This document shows, piece by piece, positions 9,346-18,251 of a DNA stretch of 24,154 bases. Made by a program: the position numbers and the translations under genes. The notes under the pieces are model-generated. The model was not told the DNA's origin, did not search any database, and saw nothing but the letters and a program-made list of their open reading frames with translations. The first letter of the stretch is position 1. Every line of letters begins with the position of its first letter. Source of the stretch: Obelidium mucronatum (Eukaryota > Chytridiomycota > Chytridiomycetes > Chytridiales > Chytriomycetaceae); NCBI GenBank assembly GCA_025765595.1, contig JAIVFH010000368.1:1-24154 (forward strand), read 5' to 3'.

Positions 9346-9368
9346 TAATTGCGTTACTTTTTATTTGG
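9346..9368. terminator. 23-bp gap between convergent stop codons in the element
   Basis: Only 23 bp separate the two stop codons of the element's genes, so each 3' UTR must run into the other gene's coding end. The gap is AT-rich (starts TAATTGCG) with no clear AATAAA. The transcripts should overlap tail to tail. Confidence 0.5.
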
Positions 9369-11024
9369 TCAATTCGGCATTTTCTTTAACTCCTTCAAAT
9401 ATGCAACAACAAGTGTTTTTGCTTCAATTTTCCATTTGTCTTCGAAACTATCAATCCAATCAACAAATGAGTCGAGAACCACACCCTTCAGATCTCTGCA
9501 AATATCATCGATGACTTCCTGTGGGAATCTGCAAAGTCCCAACTCCCATGGTACTCCAATCAAACAGCTTTCCCGCCATTCTGACAGCTCCGAAAACAGT
9601 TTGATAGATTCTTCAACTGTCAATCCACATTGCGAGCGAATGTGCCTTTTTTGTTTGAGCAATGGAGTGTTGGAAACATATGGAATCAAGCCAGACTGTG
9701 CTATAGTTGGTTTACGAGACTCACAAGCATCACAGCACCGGTCATTTGGTACCGGATCAAGCCCCTTAAAGTACCCCAAAAGAACCTTCCTTCGGCAAAC
9801 TGGATTTGAAGTTGAAGGTGTTGATGCAAAGAGAGAGTACACCTCTCTGTTGGTGGCCTTACTCTCCTTCAACGCCACAGAATCGCTTTTCTTGTCTGAT
9901 AAATCCTGGAGGGAGTGGAAGAAGAGACAACGACTGGGCAATCCATCCCTTCCAGCCCTCCCAAATTCCTGGGCAGCATTGCAAAATGATACTGGAGTCT
10001 TGTAATGAACAACAGTTCTAATTGAAGGATGGTCCAAGCCCTGGCCCAGCATTTGAGTGGTGCAAATAACCTTCAATTGATTAGGGTTTTCTCGAATCAG
10101 GCCTAGTACTGCGTTTTTGTGGGATTCCGAAGACAAGGCAGTTAAGTGAGTGAGCACGGGGGGGTAATTGGAGATGCCAGCTGAAAGGTACGTGTAAATC
10201 TTGTTCAGTGTGGTCTTTGAATCGCAGAAGAGGACCAGAACAAATACACTCGGATCAAAAGTTTTTGTTTCGAGAGCTATTTTGATGAATCCAAGATCCT
10301 TTTGCATCTCCTTCCGCTCCTGGACATCGTAAAACAAGTTTGGCCGATCCACACACCCAATAATTTCGACAAATCCTGGTCTCAATCTCAGTCGATTGCA
10401 CATCTTGTTGTACATTGACTTTGGAACCGTTGCTGAAGCTGCAATGAAAGGAATATCCTTGAAATGAACACGAATGTTCTCCAGATTCAAATAGTCTTGT
10501 CTCCAAACATCTCCAGCGTTGGTCATTTCGTGCCATTCGTCTACTGCAATCGCGAACGCAAATTTTTGAATGACTTTGAGTATCTTCATGTCCTTTCCTC
10601 CAAGAATACTTGTTAAAAATTCCGGAGTCATCCACACAACATCAACATTTCCACTCTCAAGCAATTCCAGTGTTGAAGAATTCCCAATCTTGTTCATATC
10701 CAATGATCCAAAGGCTGCCGGTCGAAGGGGTATGTCTGATTTCTCCAAATTTGCCATTTGGTCAATCATGATTGCCAAGAGTGGAGATATAATGAACAAA
10801 ACCGATTTTCGATCACCAGAATCCACCATTCTTTGCATGTGAGCCAGCAGAGACAGGTAAAAAGTGTACGTCTTGCCTCCGCCGGTCCTTTGAATCAATA
10901 CGCAGTCTTTCCCATTCAACACAGCCTTGACGCAAGCAATTTGATAGTCACGAGGAGCACTCTCGTAGTACTTGGCGGTTAGCAGGATGCAGACTTCCAA
11001 GATGGGATCATGTTCTAGTGACAT
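9369..11024 (-). CDS. RecQ-family DNA helicase of the transposon, 551 aa
   Basis: The ATG begins at 11024, the last base of the TIR, giving 551 residues without introns. Superfamily 2 motifs are in order: motif 0 RDYQ (Q28), Walker A TGGGKT (47-52), DEWH (162-165, in place of RecQ DEAH), SAT (197-199), motif V GQGLDHPSIRTVVHY (327-341) and motif VI QEFGRAGRDG (352-361). A RecQ zinc-binding region follows (C410, C430, C431, C434, with CRRKVLLGYF). The family unwinds DNA 3'-to-5' using ATP. No HRDC domain is evident and the C-terminal ~110 residues are unassigned. Lying within intact TIRs, it is most likely part of the transposition machinery, for example opening ends or remodelling intermediates, rather than a host repair gene. 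The frame is also open upstream into the TIR (ATG equivalent at about 11132), so a longer N-terminus is possible. Confidence 0.92.
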   Translation of the reverse strand: MSLEHDPILEVCILLTAKYYESAPRDYQIACVKAVLNGKDCVLIQRTGGGKTYTFYLSLLAHMQRMVDSGDRKSVLFIISPLLAIMIDQMANLEKSDIPLRPAAFGSLDMNKIGNSSTLELLESGNVDVVWMTPEFLTSILGGKDMKILKVIQKFAFAIAVDEWHEMTNAGDVWRQDYLNLENIRVHFKDIPFIAASATVPKSMYNKMCNRLRLRPGFVEIIGCVDRPNLFYDVQERKEMQKDLGFIKIALETKTFDPSVFVLVLFCDSKTTLNKIYTYLSAGISNYPPVLTHLTALSSESHKNAVLGLIRENPNQLKVICTTQMLGQGLDHPSIRTVVHYKTPVSFCNAAQEFGRAGRDGLPSRCLFFHSLQDLSDKKSDSVALKESKATNREVYSLFASTPSTSNPVCRRKVLLGYFKGLDPVPNDRCCDACESRKPTIAQSGLIPYVSNTPLLKQKRHIRSQCGLTVEESIKLFSELSEWRESCLIGVPWELGLCRFPQEVIDDICRDLKGVVLDSFVDWIDSFEDKWKIEAKTLVVAYLKELKKMPN

Positions 11025-11425
11025 TGATGTGTTTCCGGACAGAACAAAAAATGATTTCCAGGTCAAATCAACGTGTCGAACGGTAATAGAATATGTTGAT
11101 ATATTGGATATACTGAAAAAAAAACAAGACATAGGAGCATATAGCGTGTTTTGAGTCCACTGGAGACGTCTGAAACGCGGCCCCACTATTCAAACGGAAA
11201 CTGTCAGAAACACGTGGCCAAAAGGCCGCCAAAACTAATAAAATAAGTTGAACTACACCTGTGCCGAATTTGAGGAAGATCCATCCGCTGGTTCTTCCGC
11301 TACAAAAAATGGAGTTGGCGGGTTTTGAAGATTGTCGATCAGCCTTCTCGCTGGGGCTCGAAAATGGAAATTTTTTTTATTTTTTCTTTTTGAGAGTTCC
11401 GAGAGCAAGGCTGACACTGAGCCTA
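11024..11425 (-). repeat. right 402-bp terminal inverted repeat, also 5' leader of the RecQ gene
   Basis: Inverted copy of 6419-6820 with the same length. Its inner end coincides with the A of the RecQ start codon (11024). Read on the minus strand it carries the same T-run plus CAG acceptor-like site as the left copy. Its outer part is also read by the truncated GPCR1, which gains a foreign tail ending at TAG 11255-11253. Confidence 0.93.
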
Positions 11426-14400
11426 GAACAATTGTATAAGAAACGCCCCCGCGCACCCAATAAGCTGGAGCGTACCACTCCTTGACACAATAAATAACAT
11501 AATACACTTGCGAGGATTTGACGCGGGCTTTTTTAAGACTTGAACCGACAGCTATCACGGATTGCATTTGAAGCATTGACAAGCTATTGGCGGATTTCAG
11601 AGACCGCTCCGACTCTTTCTCGCTCTCTGGTTCCAGCTGACTTTTCATTACCAAGCTCCATTTCAATTTACTGAAATGAATCCCATTGTCCCCAAATATT
11701 TCTGCTTTAATCAATCGTGTGAGTCTTGGAACAGCTTGCATCAATATTGGTACTGTGGTATTAAAAAACACGAGGGTAGATACTTTGATCTGATATTGAA
11801 TCGCAATTTCCTGGTCCATTGTCAGGGCAAGAATCACCGAAATTGTTAGGCAGATAGAGGTGACAAGCAATAAGGTGAATTCCGTATGTGTTGGCCCTAC
11901 ATTATGGGATTTCACTGTAACCGTGACAAGAGCGCAATAGACTAGAGAATTATATATCCACATGGCATAGACAAGTTTCGGACTCTCCGCTGATCGGTCA
12001 GTGCACGTGAATTCAATGAAATGATCTGGAAGAGTCTTTTCCACCACATATATTTGCGATAAATATGACCAAGCACATAGCAATATCTAAATTAAAAAAA
12101 TGCCTTGGTCGATTGGATGGAGTCTTGAAAATAAGGTAAACTGTCGACTCACAAGCTCTCCAGCAACCAATCCACCCACAAAACGCATCCAGAACCAGTC
12201 TCGAACCGCATATTTGGGCAGAATCGTTTTGGCTCCGTAAATCAAAACTACTCTCAAGTTCTTGAAAATAATCGCAGCCGACATGATGGCAAATGCCAGC
12301 GATTGTAACCAAACTGCCAGGTGACACTTATATACACTGGGTCTCCCGATATATAGTAAATTAGAAACGTATGACGGAATTGACCCAGCGGCTAGTACGG
12401 ACATCAATGGAACAGAGCCAGATCGTATTGCTGGGTTACGTTGAAAAACGGCAATCAAGAGGAGGAACAAGCCAGCAAAGAAAACACCCACTCCTGCGAA
12501 AATCTTGAGGATAAAAGCGTTCTGACTGTCAGGCCAAATCAGTAGAGTTTCATAGACAGGTCCATCGAGAGGTGGGATAGATGTCCCATCAAAGAATATC
12601 GGTAACTGCCCATCTATATACTCGATTCGCGTGGAATCGATATCAGTCGATGCAAATGCTGTGTTCGGTGTGATTAAGGAGACTCTATCAATTAAAATGG
12701 GAAGAATCACCTGTCGTCATCAAGCTTTTGGTGCCCTCGCAATAAGAAAGTGTGTAAGATCTAGTAACGGCAAAATTCGGTTTTAAATCACTTTATAGTA
12801 TTGACCATGAACACCAACGTCGCCAAATCGCCATTCCGTGTCAATTGAACGGGATCTCCAAGAATGCCGCGATATCCAGTTTTCATGAATAGAGTTGAAT
12901 TCATGAAGCCGTTCAATTTTCTGGTAGATGCCATTTCAATAGTCATACTTGGGTTTTTTAATAGCTGATTTTGTCGGTTGAAAAACAAAGCAAACAAAAA
13001 AGGTAAGAAAGTCAAAAGCCTTACATTATGCAAGCCATGCGCGAATAACATAGGACAAGTAAACATTTGGTTGATATTGAAGTATCGCTGAATTTCATCG
13101 GTCGTAAACAGCAATCCCCACGGTGATTGGAACCTGTTGATGGCGTCTACTATGTTTTGCTGTTGTAGATTCATATTTTCAGTCATTCCGGATGCACCAA
13201 AGGTGCTCATCAAGCCACGAGCATTTCGAAAGTATACATCGCCCCAAAGATCGACGGCATTTTCTCTTTGAACTGGTATATTATCCGTGAACCACACATA
13301 TTCTGGGCCGACAAACTTTTTGCGACTGGTCGCATCGACAAAAAGTGGGGGCAGCTGAGCGAGTGAATTAAATGACGTTCAATAACTTACTCAGCTAGTT
13401 CAAAGTAAATGTACGACGCCAACTCAGGAGTTGCACATAATATGATGTACCTTGGAGCCACTTTTAACCAAAGAAAATAAAAACGCCACACAAACCTTGC
13501 GTCGACATGACCTAGAGTCTCCGCTACGTAATCTAAATCTGGCGGATCAGTCATGACGACAATCTTGGCCAGAATTCTAAAGTTCCATGCCTCCAAAACG
13601 CTTGCAATATATCCGCAGTCTAACACAATGAAAGAAAGTATAAATTGGTCAGGAAAATTGTAGAGCATCAAAGCTATTACTTGAACTGGGGTCTGAGAAT
13701 GGAACAGTTTCAATCATTGCCACTCGACGCACATTCCACTTTCGAAGTACCAATGCGATTGATTCAGCGTATCCCGTCAATGCCATGGTCTGAAAGTAAT
13801 AACCGTATTTGTTTCGATCCCACATTGAAGATTGAAGCGTCGACCCAGCGCATTGCGGAATTTGGAAGTAGCTATACACTTCTGCATCTGCTGCCAAATC
13901 GCGGGGTAAAAAGTCTCCAAATACAGCTATAACATCTGATGTGAAATTCAATAGATTCAGCGAACAACCTAGGAAAGCAGTTTCGATTGAAGAAGACCTG
14001 GGTGGTGAATTGCAATCTCTTGTGCAACAAGCATCGCAGCTCCCGGACTCGAAGCGCCGGGACTAGAAGCCCTCTGACGATCCAAATACGCGTTGTTATT
14101 GAATCTTTTAATCTTGATTGTTGTGTTTGGAAGGATAGATGGGTCCATGTTGATCTGATCAATGGCAAATTTCATGGCTTGCTGATTCCAATACCACCAC
14201 GATGAATATCCCCACAAACTCATGTCGCTCATCCTTCCGATGTCGATTCTATCATATCCAGAAACGACGAGAGAGCCATTGTACTTCAGTTGTGGAAACC
14301 TGTCATTAGTTAGAGGTGAGCACAGTGGTTATCTTGTCGTCGCTCAAGTACTTGCCATGAATAAGGACCTATGAATCCCACCGTAATCGAAGACTGTGAT

Positions 14401-14435
14401 TTTAGCTCAGCCGTCGTGGCATTGATGGCTGGCAT
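11253..14435 (-). pseudogene. family C (GABA-B-like) GPCR1, last exon disrupted by the transposon
   Basis: A receptor with an extracellular ligand-binding-like region and a seven-helix family C domain. Exons (minus): 14435-14352, 14283-13998, 13935-13681, 13619-13496, 13450-13391, 13325-13025, 12964-12792, 12684-12153, then 12086 onward; all phases agree. The 14283 junction is the least certain. Two introns (13451-13495, 45 bp; 12965-13024, 60 bp) are multiples of three with no stop and were recognised by comparison with GPCR2. The 7TM region (exons 12684-12153 and 12086 on) contains RSGSVPL, LPKYAVRD and a C-terminal tail. The native protein would be ~918 residues from the ATG at 14435. That ATG lacks a signal peptide, so a 5' exon is probably missing. 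The insertion replaces the last ~93 residues with ~57 encoded by the TIR (stop 11255-11253). The membrane core remains, so some function is possible. Confidence 0.87.
11426..11434. repeat. right 9-bp target site duplication
   Basis: GAACAATTG immediately follows the element tip ...GAGCCTA, matching 6410-6418 exactly. It lies in GPCR1 coding sequence. Confidence 0.92.
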
Positions 14436-14587
14436 AGTGGATCTGATGATGGAAATCTCCACGTTGGGAATCAAAGATCCTGATCTTCTTAAAGATCTTT
14501 ATCCTCCAAGTATATCTAAACATCATTCTATGAAGTCCTTCTGGTGAGTCGTGACTGGTCGGTCAGAAAGAAAAGACGCAAAAACAA
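14436..14587. promoter_or_regulatory. divergent region between GPCR1 and acyl-CoA synthetase
   Basis: This 152-bp stretch separates oppositely directed genes. It should hold the promoter of the acyl-CoA synthetase and perhaps an unrecognised first exon of GPCR1; the GPCR1 frame stays open on the minus strand to about 14495 before a stop. No specific site can be named. Confidence 0.35.
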
Positions 14588-16867
14588 ATGCAAGCAACCG
14601 AAGACCTTTCAACGCGCCCAGCCGATGGTTCATCCACAGGTAAATCAAACTAGTTACATTATCAAGTCTTGTCATGCATCAGCTAACGATGTGAACCACA
14701 GGCATCTTTACCAGCTGCCAACCAATGAGCACTCTACACAAGGAAAACAGGCACATCAAGACACTCACCGAACTCTTCCAAGAGTCTGTCAGAAAATACC
14801 CAAACAGACCAATGCTTGGCCACAGACCAAAAGACGTTTCGATCTCTGACGGAAAACCCACATGGAGTCCTTACACGTGGCAGTCTTACCGACGAATCAG
14901 CGACAGACGTGTGAATTTGGGCTCAGGAATCATTCATATTTACAAGATGGACTAGTGTCTGTCCCTCTCTACGATACATTAGGCCCGTCGGCAGCTCAAT
15001 ATATTTTGAACCACGCGTCTCCCCCGATAGTCGTATGCTCATTCGACAAGGTGGAATCCCTCATCTCATACATCCATCATTGTCCATCTGTAAAGTGTAT
15101 TATTTCAATGGACACTGTAACTCCAATGACATCTCAATCCTTCGAAATCCTGCGCAAATGGGCCGCTGAGAAAAATGTCGCCTTGTACTCGCTGGCGCAA
15201 GTCGAATCCATTGGCGCCGAAAGTCGGATCCCTTTTACTCCTGCGAAACCAAGTGATTTATGCTGTATTTCTTATACTTCTGGAACGACGGGAGAACCAA
15301 AGGGTGCCATGCTGACGCATGAAAATATACTCTCCTTAATTAAACATGCCTCGGATAATGGATTCGATTTTAATGAGAAGGATGTGTACATCTCATATTT
15401 GCCCTTGGCTCATGTGTATGAAAAGGGCATGTTTGTGGCCATTACAGCATGTGGTGGCGCTGTCGGCTTTTATCGAGGCGATGGTATAACTCATTCGACG
15501 TCATCGATTAATTATTTAACACCTTTTTCGTCATCCGCTATCAGTTGCTCTTCTCATTGAAGATATCGGTACCTTGAAACCAACCATATTCTGCTCCGTC
15601 CCCCGCCTGCTCAACAGAATCCACGACAAGATTGTCAAACAAGCCACCACATCCTCCGCCATCAAATCACACCTCTTTACTACCGCGCTTTCTGCTAAAC
15701 TCGCAAACTATGACGCCACAGGCGCAGTTAAACACTCGCTTTGGGACCCTTTAATCTTCCAGAAGGTCCAGTCTGCATTAGGCGGGAGAGTGAGACTCAT
15801 TTTCTCTAGTTCCGCACCAATTCACCCGAGCATCCTGAGATTTTTGAGTGTCGCTTTTGGATGTCAAGTGCGAGAAGGATACGGTCAGACTGAATGCAGT
15901 GGGGCTATTACGATTGGATTGCATGGAGACAGGGATATTGGACACGTTGGACCAGTTTTGACTGGGTAAACGAAAAAAATGCGGTTTGGAGTTACATATT
16001 CTTAATCAAAACAAACCAATCAGATGTGCCATCAAACTCGTCTCGGTTCCTGAAATGAATTACAATGCGAAAGATAATAAGGGAGAGATATGGATTCGTG
16101 GGCCCATCGTTTTTAAAGGATACTACAAGGATGAAGAAAAGACGCGCGAGGCTTTGACGTCTGATGGTTGGTTGAAATCAGGAGACATTGGGCGTGTAGA
16201 TGAAAAAGGCCGCTTGTATATTATCGACAGGAAAAAGAACATTTTCAAGGTATTCTAACGCTGGGGGTGCTACTTAATGATTTTCCCCACACGGCTAATT
16301 TTACTCACTCAAATTGCGAAGCTCTCCCAAGGAGAATACGTTGCACCAGAAAAAGTTGAGAACGTTTACATCAAAACCAAATGGATTTCCCAAATTTTCG
16401 TTCACGGGGACTCGCTGCGTAATGAACTCGTCGGAATCGCAGTCCTTGATCCTGAAACATGTATCCCGCAAGGACGATTAATGGGAATCCTTCCACCAGA
16501 CACCCCAGACTCAGGAATTGCTCTTCCAGGCGCGCCAGTGAATCCGCATGTGAAAATTTTGGCTCAAAGCCCTGAATTTAAACAATTTGTGATCCGTGAC
16601 ATGGATCGAGTTGCAAAGGATGCCAAATTGGTGGGCTTCGAGCACGTGAAGGCGGTTCACTTGGAAGCGGAAATGTTTTCTATCGAGAATGATTTGCTAA
16701 CTCCCACCATGAAATTGAAAAGGAACGATTTGCTGGTAATTATCTGTCAAATGAATGCCCAAAAAGAACTACTCAGACACATTCTTGAATAGAAAAAGTA
16801 CAAGAACCAGATTTCAGCATTATATGCTGAGATCGAAGCCCCAAAGCCGTCTATGGCAAAGTTGTAA
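14588..16867 (+). pseudogene. long-chain fatty acyl-CoA synthetase with an internal frameshifting deletion
   Basis: An AMP-binding enzyme that activates long-chain fatty acids to acyl-CoA by way of acyl-AMP. Exons: 14588-14639, 14702-15483, 15545-15965, 16024-16249, 16322-16735, 16793-16867; introns 57-72 bp. Landmarks in order: TSGTTGEPKG (about 15279-15308), YLPLAHVYEK, YRGD...IGTLKPT, GYGQTE, SGDIGRVDEKG, IDRKKNIFK joined to [11 protein letters not shown] (fatty acyl-CoA synthetase signature) and a terminal KYKNQISALYAEIE. In exon 2, near 14935-14950, the frame changes from ...GSGIIHIY to ...GLVSVPLYDTLG, and about 30-35 residues present in the family (the region before LVSVPLYD) are absent. 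The missing length must be 1 modulo 3. No intron fits there. It is either a pseudogene or an assembly gap. The start MQATEDLSTRP was chosen because it splices in phase. Confidence 0.85.
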
Positions 16868-18149
16868 AAAGTTGCGAATGGAAACTTGGCGTCTTTTCGT
16901 TCAGAGCTTCAAAATATATTTCATCAAAATATGCCTTAGACAATTTCATGACTATTTGCCGCTTTAGAGGCCGATTCTGCTGCTGCTGCAACGTCGCCAT
17001 TTGAATCCCGCTGAACGACTGTATTTCCAGACTCTCTGTGTTCATGGACCATTCCACTCCTTGCTCCGTGAGAGAATGCTTATAAAGAGCAATTTTCATT
17101 GCCACTAGGATCACAAAGATGAGCGACAAACACAGCACACAGATTCCCCGCAATATCTCAATTTTGTCCAGTATATCTTCGCTGAAGTTCATGAGTTTCA
17201 GGACCGAGTAACAAACCAACACCCCAAGCGCAAATCCACACATTGCCGCAGCCAAAAGACCATACTTTGAAATAATAAGAAATCTGGGCTCAACAGTATC
17301 GTTTTCTGCAGCTTTCGTTCGAGACAGGTATTTGACAAAACACGTCAAGAAAACAACATCAAGAACCAACACCACACCCCCAGCCAGCAATTGCGATGCC
17401 AAATACGCGCGCAAGACCTCGGGCACATCTTTTTTTCCTCCGATACACGCCATCCATATAGGTCCTATCAACTGGGAATAAAAGGCCATCGGCGACCATC
17501 GAATCAACTCCTTCAACCCTCGAAACGACTTTGGAAACATTGTTTTAATTTGTTTCTCGCTCCGAGCCCATGAATATTTTACATAGAACCACTCCCCGGT
17601 TGCCTGAAACAAGTTGATGGCAATCCCATAGACGATTTCATGCCGCGTGTTTGAATAATGCATCGTGAGTCTTGCATGGCTTCTCAAACCCTGGGAGATA
17701 TCGACTGCAAGGAAGGAAATCAGACCGCCGATTAAAGACGTGTTGAATGGTGTCATGATTTTGGTTCCTTTACGATCTTCGACGGCAACTAAGAAGTACA
17801 AGAGTGCAGCCATAGTGAGTGCAGTGATGACGGCTGATGCTAGGAATATATATACACAGGCATCGAGCCCAAAGAGTCCTTTTGATTTGTATAGGCGGTG
17901 CCACATCGCGTTTAGTAGAAATTCAGGCATCTCTAGATCATGTGCAATTGCAAGACCAGCCGAGAGATTACAATTTGTAGAAGAGCTGATTAGAATATCA
18001 AGCTCGCGTTCGATATATGACGAAAGATTGTATAGGCCGACTATTAAGCGCGTCGAGTTGCATGTCATTGACGAAATAGGACAATCTTTAAAACCTTGCT
18101 GACGTGAAATCGCGTTGGAATATTGTGCAAGCAATGCACCATGGTACAT
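16851..18149 (-). CDS. orphan seven-transmembrane protein, ~432 aa
   Basis: Single-exon frame; the first ATG is at 18149 (the frame extends slightly upstream without ATG), stop at 16853-16851. Residues ~1-90 hold cysteines and NxS/T sites (CNST, YNLSS) and would lie outside the cell. Seven hydrophobic segments follow, beginning with FLASAVITALTMAALLYFLV and ending with GICVLCLSLIFVILVAM. A polar cytoplasmic tail with a QQQQ run closes the protein. The segment WFYVKYSWARSEKQI after the third helix resembles a G-protein-contact loop, but no standard GPCR class signature is visible. It is unrelated in sequence to the two family C receptors beside it. Its 3' end overlaps that of the acyl-CoA synthetase by 17 bp, tail to tail. 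No signal peptide is seen, so a 5' exon could be missing. Confidence 0.75.
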   Translation of the reverse strand: MYHGALLAQYSNAISRQQGFKDCPISSMTCNSTRLIVGLYNLSSYIERELDILISSSTNCNLSAGLAIAHDLEMPEFLLNAMWHRLYKSKGLFGLDACVYIFLASAVITALTMAALLYFLVAVEDRKGTKIMTPFNTSLIGGLISFLAVDISQGLRSHARLTMHYSNTRHEIVYGIAINLFQATGEWFYVKYSWARSEKQIKTMFPKSFRGLKELIRWSPMAFYSQLIGPIWMACIGGKKDVPEVLRAYLASQLLAGGVVLVLDVVFLTCFVKYLSRTKAAENDTVEPRFLIISKYGLLAAAMCGFALGVLVCYSVLKLMNFSEDILDKIEILRGICVLCLSLIFVILVAMKIALYKHSLTEQGVEWSMNTESLEIQSFSGIQMATLQQQQNRPLKRQIVMKLSKAYFDEIYFEALNEKTPSFHSQLFTTLP

Positions 18150-18251
18150 CACGAACCGCGTGCTCGCCAAATGGAATACATGTACCCTAGTTGTTATTTT
18201 TTATTTTAATTCTTTTTTTCTTGGGTTGGTTAATTGGAAAGTACATTAATA
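18150..18251. promoter_or_regulatory. short divergent promoter region
   Basis: About 100 bp separate the start of the orphan 7TM gene (-) from the start of the carboxypeptidase gene (+). It contains a T-rich tract at 18195-18224. Both promoters must overlap here or extend into the coding regions. Confidence 0.35.

Larger units (their letters stand above)
6419..11425. mobile_element. complete two-gene DNA transposon with long TIRs (RecQ helicase plus DUF6589-like protein)
   Basis: The 5,007-bp unit is bounded by 402-bp inverted repeats (6419-6820 and 11024-11425) and a 9-bp duplication GAACAATTG. The ends read TAGGCTCAGTG...CACTGAGCCTA. Inside are two convergent genes: a ~832-aa DUF6589-like protein (+, 6847-9345) and a 551-aa RecQ-type helicase (-, 11024-9369), with stop codons 23 bp apart. 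It is inserted in the last exon of GPCR1. Equal-length TIRs with no mismatch found by eye and a perfect duplication point to a recent move. I do not recognise the architecture as hAT, Tc1/mariner, MULE, PIF, CACTA, Helitron, Crypton or the CxC-containing KDZ elements. That the DUF6589-like protein is the transposase is inference; the boundaries are read directly from the sequence. Confidence 0.92.

Noticed and set aside
9349..10005. 218-aa plus-strand ORF opposite the helicase.
   Set aside because: It is antisense to the helicase motifs V-VI and zinc region; no domain is evident.
9369..11024. RecQ gene as a host DNA-repair gene next to a transposon.
   Set aside because: It lies wholly between the two TIRs and its start codon abuts the right TIR, so it belongs to the element.
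13461..13495. A 35-nt intron in GPCR1 ending at AAAAG.
   Set aside because: It breaks the phase. The 45-bp intron 13451-13495 keeps phase and matches GPCR2.
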